Positions 1-4,611 of a stretch of 18,404 nt of DNA are shown here, piece by piece. Made by a program: the position numbers and the translations under genes. The DNA lies in the NCBI GenBank assembly GCA_964478455.1, contig CAYZJD010000044.1, positions 1 to 18,404 of the forward strand, given 5' to 3'. Below the pieces are notes generated by a model, which was given only the letters and a program-made list of their open reading frames with translations, had not been told where the DNA came from and ran no database searches. The first letter of the stretch is position 1, and every line of letters starts with the position of its first letter. Source of the DNA: CAYZJD01 sp964478455. Its GTDB lineage: Bacteria; Acidobacteriota; Terriglobia; Bryobacterales; Bryobacteraceae.

Positions 1-72
1 GTCAGACGGGCCTCCGGACCGTTCCTCAACCGCCAGAATTCGCCGGATTCAGGTTACATTCGCCAACGTGTA

Positions 73-101
73 TATACACCGTAAGAGAGCGATGCTATAC
101 T
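73..101 (+). promoter_or_regulatory. Candidate sigma70-type promoter with a palindrome over the -35
   Basis: A -10 box TATACT (96-101), preceded by TG at 93-94 (extended -10), lies 17 bp downstream of a -35-like TATACA (73-78). The predicted transcription start, about 108, gives the gene at 120 a very short leader. A perfect 12-bp palindrome, gtgtatatacac (68-79), covers the -35 box and could be a repressor site. The boxes are read from sequence only. Confidence 0.45.
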
Positions 102-119
102 CGTGACTCTGGATCGGGC

Positions 120-413
120 ATGAGCGACGCCAACTATCCGGTTCCCGGATCTCCACCGCCGGTGTCGGAGCTGGTAACAACCCTGGGCGACGGCACAAAG
201 GTGAAGCGGCGCATTCTCCGACAGCGTGCCTGCAATGAAAAGAACGAGAAAGGCAAGGTGTGCGCGGGGCACCTCAAGCGCTGGTATTTTTTCGGCGAGG
301 ACGTGAAGCAGAAGTTCGGGCCGGAGGCTGAAGTCTACCGCTGCGAGAACTGCAAGACGCTGTACCTGCCGAATCTCGAGGAGGAGATGCGCAGCGGCAC
401 ACTGCGGTGGTAG
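120..413 (+). CDS. Small Cys-rich hypothetical protein, zinc-ribbon-like
   Basis: A 97-residue protein that I cannot assign to a named family. It has four cysteines, C38, C48, C75 and C78, the last two in a CxxC (CENC) inside YRCENCKTLYLPN, plus H51 in CAGHLKRW. This spacing looks like a zinc-binding fold of the zinc-ribbon type, which is an inference. The first 20 residues are Pro/Ser-rich and probably flexible. There is no signal peptide or membrane segment, so it should be cytoplasmic. It is a single-gene unit: a promoter-like element lies just upstream and a strong hairpin follows from 447. No strong Shine-Dalgarno is visible before the ATG, and no other in-frame ATG competes upstream. 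It could be a nucleic-acid-associated or regulatory protein, but nothing in the sequence proves this. Confidence 0.75.
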   Translation: MSDANYPVPGSPPPVSELVTTLGDGTKVKRRILRQRACNEKNEKGKVCAGHLKRWYFFGEDVKQKFGPEAEVYRCENCKTLYLPNLEEEMRSGTLRW

Positions 414-446
414 GGGGCACTCCGGCCGCGCAGCCTGCAAGAAAAG

Positions 447-504
447 AAAACCGCATCGGAAGTACATCGGGGGCTTGAGGAAACCCCCCTTCCGATGCGG
501 TTTT
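447..504 (+). terminator. Long bulged hairpin, likely bidirectional terminator
   Basis: Perfect 16-bp arms at 447-462 (aaaaccgcatcggaag) and 489-504 flank an upper 5-bp stem (469-473 with 484-488, ggggg/ccccc) with a 10-nt loop. A 6-nt bulge (463-468) lies on the left side only. The arms begin in AAAA and end in TTTT, so each strand carries a short U-run in its transcript. It lies 34 bp after the stop of the gene at 120-413 and is best read as its terminator. Confidence 0.65.
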
Positions 505-619
505 GCCCGTATGGGCAGGGATCCGGCGTCGGCTCAACTGGAGAACCGAACAACCCGCTTGCCGTTCCATTCCATTCCTGGTGAGGCCCGCGTCCTAATA
601 AAAAGTTCCTGCACCACGA

Positions 620-893
620 ATGCCAGTGGAAACCGAAACCATCTGGATCCCCGGCGAGAGCGAGAAGAGGCCATCAGCTATCAAAGATCGTCGCCCGGCC
701 GCGTCCGACGCCGGACGTCCTAAAAAGCCCTAAAAAAGACCCTCTGTTGCAACCTGCAAGCGCTATCGATGAGCAGATCAAATTCGAAACACCGTCCTCC
801 CGCGAGCACGTCGTCGAGTCACCACCCATCGCCCACGCTTGCCTGTTGCAGCAGAGGGCAGGTTCAAAGAGCAACTCATCAATTCGCCTTTGA
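620..893 (+). pseudogene. Possible decayed or frameshifted small gene
   Basis: An ATG at 620 opens a 37-codon frame (MPVETETIWIPGESEK...) that stops at 731-733 right after an A-rich run. The +1 frame, open from that point to 893, continues with similarly protein-like content (KKDPLLQP, IDEQIKFETPSSREHVVE). Joined across the A-rich run, the two halves read like one charged, soluble protein with a frameshift. There is no clear ribosome binding site and I recognise no family. The low GC fits imported or decaying DNA. It may equally be chance, since both halves are short. Confidence 0.2.
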
Positions 894-983
894 TTCGGGC
901 AATCCTGAGGCCAGCTTGGGCCTCTCAAAAATTCTTTTGGTATCAACAAGTTGCTGTTTTGGGCGAGGCTCGAGGAGGGCACG

Positions 984-1010
984 ATGGCTGCACCGGGTGT
1001 GTCGCTGTGA
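984..1010 (+). CDS. Possible 8-codon leader peptide (uORF)
   Basis: An ATG at 984 lies 5 nt after a strong Shine-Dalgarno AGGAGG (973-978). It encodes MAAPGVSL and stops at 1008-1010, 15 nt before the ATG of the next gene, which has no visible Shine-Dalgarno of its own. A short inverted repeat tgtgtc/gacaca (998-1003 and 1009-1014) covers the stop. Translation of the leader could feed ribosomes to the downstream start. It is too short to support by composition. Confidence 0.25.
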   Translation: MAAPGVSL

Positions 1011-1025
1011 CACAATCGACTTCAG

Positions 1026-2399
1026 ATGCCCCGCCCTGGCGTGCTCCTGCTGCTTTTCACCGTTTTGGCCGCTCCCGAGGCGGTCCGGGCACAGGAGGAG
1101 CCGGCTGACTACAGGGTGTATGGCGAGCATCCTCGGCTGCTGTTGCGCAAGCGGCGACTGCGGCTTCTTCAGCGCGAGCGAGAGCGGCAAAGCCTGCGCT
1201 GGCAGCAGTTCGAGCTCCTCATGCGCGGGGGCGCGCGGATGCCAGAGCCGGGCTTCGCGTGGGCCCTTTACTCGATCACGGCCTCCGACGCGAGAGCCTG
1301 CGATCGGGCGGTGGACTGGGCCCTGGGTGCAGGGAACGATCTGCGGCAGCTCGCGCTGGTCTTCGACTGGTGCCAGGCGGGGCTGGCGGCGGAGGAATCG
1401 CGGGCGCTGGCGTTGAGGATCCAGGAGGGGATTCGACAAGCCGCTGGCAAGCCGGGCGTCGACGCGGTGCGGGATCGGGTGCTGGCCGCCATTGCGCTTG
1501 CGGAGCACGTTCCCGGGGTGACCGAGCGGGAACTGTGGCAGGTGATCGAGAGGTGGTGGCGGGAACAGGTGGCGCCGGCGCTGAAGGCGGGGCGGGACCT
1601 GGTATCCCGGCGCGACACTTATGCGCTAATGGAGATCCTGCACGCCATCCGCGACAACACCAGCATCGACCTCCGGGACGATGCGCCGTTCTTCTTCCGC
1701 GAGCTGCCCCAGTTCCTTCTGGTGAGCTACTATCCGGCCTCATACCCGGCGGCGGAGAACGAGTACCGCATCCCGGCGGTCAAGGGGGGCGAACCGGACC
1801 TGGAACTGGCGGCGATGTCGCGCGCGGCCGAGCTGGCGCTGGTGGCCTTCGACCCGAATCTCCAGGAGAACCAGTACCTGCAAGGATGGCTGATCCACGA
1901 CCGCTTCCTGATGCGCGGGACGTTCGGCATTCCGTACGAGTTCTTGTGGGCGAATCCGTACCAGCCGGGGGTGAGCTACTACCACATGCCGATGGCGCAT
2001 CACGACCCGAGCTTCGGCCGTCTCTTCCTCCGCTCAAGCTGGGAGGAAGATGCTACCTGGATCGGGTATTTCGACGGCGAGCTTCAACTCTTTGAAAACG
2101 GAGAGGCGAAGATCCTGTCCCCGGAGAAGGACAAAAAGCCGTTGTTCCTGAACGACGCGGTGGTGTTGCAGGGGCCAGCGGCGCGCCGTTTCGCTCTCGA
2201 CAACCCGGAGGCCAAGCTCGTGTTCGTCACCGGCCTCGCTCCCAAGCAGCGCTACGAGGTGGAAGTGGATGATGAGGAGATGCGCGAAGAGGCCACCGAC
2301 GGCGGCGGCATCCTGAGGTTCACGGTGGTCCCGCGGCCACGGCTGGGAATACGCGTGAGGCCGGCGCAGTCCGCCTCCGGCGGAGGCCCCACTCAGTAG
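1026..2399 (+). CDS. Exported heparinase II/III-like (polysaccharide-lyase-type) protein
   Basis: A 457-residue protein with a clear Sec signal peptide (residues 1-22, MPRPGVLLLLFTVLAAPEAVRA). The start of the mature part, EHPRLLLRKRRLRLLQRE, resembles the entry helix of heparinase II/III and alginate-lyase-like (alpha/alpha) toroid proteins. So does the helical middle part, with ALVFDWC. The C-terminal part (HHDPSFGRLFLRSSWEEDATWIGYF) resembles their beta-sandwich half. If this is right it would act on acidic polysaccharides in the periplasm or outside the cell. The catalytic residues cannot be placed with certainty, and at 457 residues it is shorter than typical heparinase II/III lyases, so it may be a divergent or non-catalytic member. 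Its 3' end overlaps the convergent hydrolase gene by 7 bp. Confidence 0.55.
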   Translation: MPRPGVLLLLFTVLAAPEAVRAQEEPADYRVYGEHPRLLLRKRRLRLLQRERERQSLRWQQFELLMRGGARMPEPGFAWALYSITASDARACDRAVDWALGAGNDLRQLALVFDWCQAGLAAEESRALALRIQEGIRQAAGKPGVDAVRDRVLAAIALAEHVPGVTERELWQVIERWWREQVAPALKAGRDLVSRRDTYALMEILHAIRDNTSIDLRDDAPFFFRELPQFLLVSYYPASYPAAENEYRIPAVKGGEPDLELAAMSRAAELALVAFDPNLQENQYLQGWLIHDRFLMRGTFGIPYEFLWANPYQPGVSYYHMPMAHHDPSFGRLFLRSSWEEDATWIGYFDGELQLFENGEAKILSPEKDKKPLFLNDAVVLQGPAARRFALDNPEAKLVFVTGLAPKQRYEVEVDDEEMREEATDGGGILRFTVVPRPRLGIRVRPAQSASGGGPTQ

Positions 2400-3112
2400 T
2401 ACCAGTCGCGGATGCGAACGTCGATGTTTGTACTGGCGAGCGCCTTCTGAAACACGGACAGATCCGAGTTGCGGTAGTGGTACGGGTAGACCACCTTCGG
2501 TGCAAAGGCGCGGACCGCGTCGGCGGCTTCTTCGGGCGGCATCGTGTACGGCAGGTTCATGCAAACAAGCGCGACGTCGATGTCCTTCAGCGCGCGCATC
2601 TCGGGGATGCCTTCGGTATCGCCCGAGATGTAGATGCGCTTGCCGCCGTACGTGATCACGTAGCCGTTGCCGCGGCCCTTGTCGTGGAAGAGCTTTCCTT
2701 CGGAGGGGCCGCGCTTGAGGTTGTACATCGGCACGGCCTCGAAGCGCCACCTGCCGTGAACCTTGGTCTCGCCGTTGCGCATGATGGTAATGCCGGGCAG
2801 CTTCTCGGCCACGGCGGCGGGGCCCAGGATCAGCGTTTCCGGCTTCTTGAGCTTTTCGACCATGCCGGCATCGAGATGATCGCCGTGCGTGTCGGTGATG
2901 AGGATCACGTCGGCCCGAGGGAGCCCGTCGTAGTTGCCCTGGCTCCAGGGGTCGATATGAACCACTTGGCCGCCAGCTTCGACCATGAGGCTGGCGTGGC
3001 GGATCGGGGTGATGCGGACGGGGCCGTCCTTGGCCGGAAATTCCTCGACGGGCCGCTTGGGCTGGGCAAAGACCGCAGCCGCAAGAAGAATACCCAGAAT
3101 GAGCAATCGCAT
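2393..3112 (-). CDS. Exported metallo-beta-lactamase-fold hydrolase (UlaG-like)
   Basis: A 239-residue protein with an N-terminal signal peptide (about residues 1-16, MRLLILGILLAAAVFA). The body matches the MBL-fold 'beta-lactamase superfamily' group related to UlaG. It has RHASLMVEAGG (38-48), the metal motif ILITDTHGDHLD (70-81), ISGDTEGIPEM with the bridging Asp, and VYPYHYRNSD with the late His. The usual HxHxDH motif here reads D74-T-H76-G-D78-H79, so the first His is replaced by Asp; I believe this variant occurs in related exported MBL proteins, but I could not check. The substrate is unknown. The gene converges on the heparinase-like gene and diverges from rpmI. Its ATG lies only 6 nt after a TACAAT -10-like box, which suggests a leaderless transcript. 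Confidence 0.8.
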   Translation of the reverse strand: MRLLILGILLAAAVFAQPKRPVEEFPAKDGPVRITPIRHASLMVEAGGQVVHIDPWSQGNYDGLPRADVILITDTHGDHLDAGMVEKLKKPETLILGPAAVAEKLPGITIMRNGETKVHGRWRFEAVPMYNLKRGPSEGKLFHDKGRGNGYVITYGGKRIYISGDTEGIPEMRALKDIDVALVCMNLPYTMPPEEAADAVRAFAPKVVYPYHYRNSDLSVFQKALASTNIDVRIRDWYY

Positions 3113-3118
3113 AATGCG

Positions 3119-3124
3119 ATTGTA
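3119..3124 (-). promoter_or_regulatory. Candidate -10 box for the MBL hydrolase (leaderless)
   Basis: On the minus strand the sequence TACAAT (5 of 6 matches to TATAAT) ends 6 nt before the ATG at 3112. A transcript from it would start at or next to the start codon. No good -35 is seen. The box overlaps the candidate -35 of the rpmI promoter on the other strand. Confidence 0.3.
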
Positions 3125-3146
3125 GCCGGAACGGCCGTGCTATACT
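3120..3146 (+). promoter_or_regulatory. Candidate promoter of the rpmI-rplT operon
   Basis: An extended -10, TGC-TATACT (3138-3146), is identical over nine bases to the one before the gene at 120. A weak -35-like TTGTAG (3120-3125) lies 15 bp upstream, so the extended -10 would have to carry most of the activity. The predicted leader is about 53 nt, ending in AAGGA (3190-3194) before the rpmI ATG. Confidence 0.45.
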
Positions 3147-3204
3147 GTGGAATTCCAGGCAGTCCAGCACTTCCCGCCAAGGGAGATCCAAGGAAAACCG
3201 GTAG

Positions 3205-3396
3205 ATGCCGAAGCTGAAGACACACAAGGGTGCGTCCAAGAGGTTCAAGAAGACCGCGTCAGGGAAGATCGCGCGCCGTCATGCGTTTGCGCGTCACATC
3301 CTCACCTCGAAGCCGCGCTCAAGGAAGAGACGGCTGACGCAGGGCACGCTGATCGACAAGGCGGACGCGGCCCGGCTCAAGCTGATGCTGCCGTAG
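3205..3396 (+). CDS. rpmI: 50S ribosomal protein bL35
   Basis: This 63-residue protein is a full-length bL35. It begins MPKLKTHKGASKRFKKTASGK, the family signature, and is rich in Lys and Arg throughout for binding 23S rRNA in the large subunit. The ATG is preceded by AAGGA at 3190-3194. It is the first gene of the operon, directly after a promoter-like extended -10, and rplT follows after 97 bp. In many bacteria infC precedes rpmI in the same operon; here the upstream neighbour is instead a divergent MBL hydrolase gene, so infC must lie elsewhere. Confidence 0.97.
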   Translation: MPKLKTHKGASKRFKKTASGKIARRHAFARHILTSKPRSRKRRLTQGTLIDKADAARLKLMLP

Positions 3397-3406
3397 ATTC
3401 ATCGAG

Positions 3407-3465
3407 CGCGGCCGGCGCGCGTGGCACGTGCCCGAGCTGCCTCGCAGGGCTGCGGTCAGGCCGCG
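3407..3465 (+). promoter_or_regulatory. GC-rich structured spacer between rpmI and rplT
   Basis: The 97-bp spacer can close with a 7-bp stem, cgcggcc (3407-3413) with ggccgcg (3459-3465). It encloses a perfect palindrome ggcac-gtgcc (3423-3432) and a ctgc-ctc-gcag hairpin (3437-3447). In E. coli and B. subtilis L20 represses this operon by binding structured mRNA; this spacer could serve as such a site, but that is only inferred from its position and pairing. Confidence 0.3.
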
Positions 3466-3493
3466 GCCGTGACTTCCCTATAAGGAGCAAAAC

Positions 3494-3856
3494 GTGCCGA
3501 GAGTCAAACGAGGAACCAAACGGAGAGCCGCGCGCCGCAAGGTGCTGGCGCAGGCGAAGGGTTTCTTTCTCACCAAGAGCAAGCTGCATCGCGCGGCGCA
3601 GGAGGCGGTGGAGCGCTCGCTGCGTCACAGTTACATCGGCCGGCGATTGAAGAAACGCGACTTCCGGTCGTTGTGGATCGCGCGCATCGGCGCGGCCGCG
3701 CGGCAGTTCGGTCTCTCCTACAGCAAGCTGATGAGCGGTCTGAAGAAGGCAGGCATCGACCTGAACCGCAAGATCCTGTCCGAGACCGCCATCCATGACG
3801 AGGGGGCCTTCAAGGCGATCGTCGAGAAGGCCAAAGCCGCGCTCGAGAAGGCCTGA
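3494..3856 (+). CDS. rplT: 50S ribosomal protein bL20
   Basis: A 120-residue protein matching bL20 along its length. It has a basic N-terminal tail (MPRVKRGTKRRAARRKVLAQAKGF), then YIGRRLKKRDFRSLWIARI and the globular C-terminal part with NRKILSETAIHDEGAFKAIV. bL20 is an early assembly protein of the 50S subunit and, in several bacteria, the repressor of its own operon. The start is GTG at 3494, supported by a strong AAGGAG (3482-3487) 6 nt upstream and by the invariant MPRVKRG start. The stop codon overlaps the next ATG by one base (TGATG at 3854-3858), so the coiled-coil gene downstream is probably translationally coupled to it. Confidence 0.97.
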   Translation: MPRVKRGTKRRAARRKVLAQAKGFFLTKSKLHRAAQEAVERSLRHSYIGRRLKKRDFRSLWIARIGAAARQFGLSYSKLMSGLKKAGIDLNRKILSETAIHDEGAFKAIVEKAKAALEKA

Positions 3857-4146
3857 TGGCGACCGTCACCCGCGAAGACGAAGCCGATCCGCTCGCGCAC
3901 CTGGAGGAGCGGATCCGAAGGGCGGCGGAATTGGTGGCGCAACTGCGCCGCGAGAAGGACGCGGCCGAGCGCGCCCGCCAGGCGGCGGTGGCCGAGCGGG
4001 ACACCGCGGTGCGTGAGGCCGGACAGGCGAGGGCTCAGGCGGACCAGCTCGTGCGCGAACTGGAGTCGCTGCGCGGCGAGCGGCAGCAGGTGCGCAGCCG
4101 GATCGAGAAACTGCTGGGGCAACTGGATCTTCTGAGCGCCGGGTAG
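3856..4146 (+). CDS. Small coiled-coil protein, possible ZapB-like division factor
   Basis: A 96-residue, highly charged protein that should be one long helix. From about residue 14 to 90 it runs in Leu/Ala-Glu-Arg heptads (LEERIRRAAELVAQLRREK; RIEKLLGQLDLL near the end) with almost no Gly or Pro, which is the pattern of a coiled coil. It has no signal peptide or membrane segment. It sits between rplT (1-bp overlap) and zapA (21-bp gap), so a ZapB-like partner of ZapA at the division ring is a reasonable guess. ZapB proteins are short coiled coils with weak sequence conservation, so sequence alone cannot confirm this. Confidence 0.7.
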   Translation: MATVTREDEADPLAHLEERIRRAAELVAQLRREKDAAERARQAAVAERDTAVREAGQARAQADQLVRELESLRGERQQVRSRIEKLLGQLDLLSAG

Positions 4147-4167
4147 AATGGGCTGGAGCCCCGTCCC

Positions 4168-4461
4168 ATGGATCCGGAGAAGAAATCGGTCCGCGTGACC
4201 ATCTACGGGCAGCCGTACACGCTGCGCGTTGCCGAAGATCCGCGAGAAGTCGAAGAACTGGCCCGGGAGGTGGACCGCCTGATGGAGACCATCGCCGGGA
4301 AGACGGGCCAGGGCGACGCAACGCGGGTGGCTGTGCTCGCCAGTCTGCACCTGGCCGACCGGCTGCGGTTGCTGGAGCGCGACCTGGCGGCTCTCAAGCA
4401 GCGGGTCGGGCAAAAGTCGGAGCAGTTTTCTCTGCTGCTGGACCAGGCGCTGGGAGAGTAA
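4168..4461 (+). CDS. zapA: Cell division protein ZapA
   Basis: A 97-residue protein with ZapA features. A short N-terminal beta region (KKSVRVTIYGQPYTLRVAEDPREVEELAREVDRLM) is followed by a long C-terminal coiled coil (DRLRLLERDLAALKQRV...). ATRVAVLASLHLADRL corresponds to the conserved ZapA segment 'aVlaALnlaDel'. ZapA bundles FtsZ filaments at mid-cell as a tetramer. The start at 4168 is chosen because MDPEKKSVRVTIYGQ leads straight into the first strand. In many bacteria zapA follows pheT in an infC-rpmI-rplT-pheS-pheT-zapA order; here pheS and pheT are missing and a small coiled-coil gene takes their place. Confidence 0.9.
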   Translation: MDPEKKSVRVTIYGQPYTLRVAEDPREVEELAREVDRLMETIAGKTGQGDATRVAVLASLHLADRLRLLERDLAALKQRVGQKSEQFSLLLDQALGE

Positions 4462-4510
4462 GGGGACGGCGCGGCCTTCCGACAAGTCTCCCGGCAGGAC
4501 CGCCGGCGTG

Positions 4511-4587
4511 GCGCACAAGACTGTGCGCTCCACAACAACTCCGAGGCAGACGGAGGCGTCTGCCCCACTCAGACTGCGCGCTCCACA
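4511..4587. terminator. Repeat-containing convergent terminator region between zapA and lptD
   Basis: Two perfect 7-bp hairpins, gcgcaca-agac-tgtgcgc (4511-4528) and ggcagac-ggaggc-gtctgcc (4545-4564), sit between the convergent zapA and lptD genes. On the lptD strand the second hairpin is followed by a moderately T-rich tract. A 16-bp direct repeat with one mismatch (gactgtgcgctccaca at 4519-4534; gactgcgcgctccaca at 4572-4587) brackets it. This may be a degenerate intergenic repeat element that also ends transcription. Confidence 0.4.
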
Positions 4588-4611
4588 CCCAGCCAGGCTC
4601 AGACTCCCCCG

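Larger units (their letters stand above)
505..1025. other. Intergenic stretch with no intact gene and lower GC
   Basis: About 520 bp without a convincing gene. A hand count over 541-960 gives about 54% GC, with 901-960 near 42%, clearly below the flanking coding DNA. It holds a small hairpin tgccc-gtat-gggca (504-517), a 6-bp stem cgtccg/cggacg (702-707 with 712-717), a repeated cctaaaaa (about 719-736), and the possible decayed frame listed separately. I see no tRNA, insertion sequence or CRISPR array in it. It may be a scar of a lost or transferred segment. Confidence 0.5.

Noticed and set aside
2034..3248. A 404-codon minus-strand frame over the MBL hydrolase gene
   Set aside because: It is out of frame with the signal peptide and metal motifs of the hydrolase and extends into rpmI and the heparinase-like gene.
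4462..4611. 6S RNA (ssrS) downstream of zapA, as in E. coli
   Set aside because: The gap is only 150 bp with short local hairpins; the long rod with a large central bubble expected for 6S RNA is not visible.
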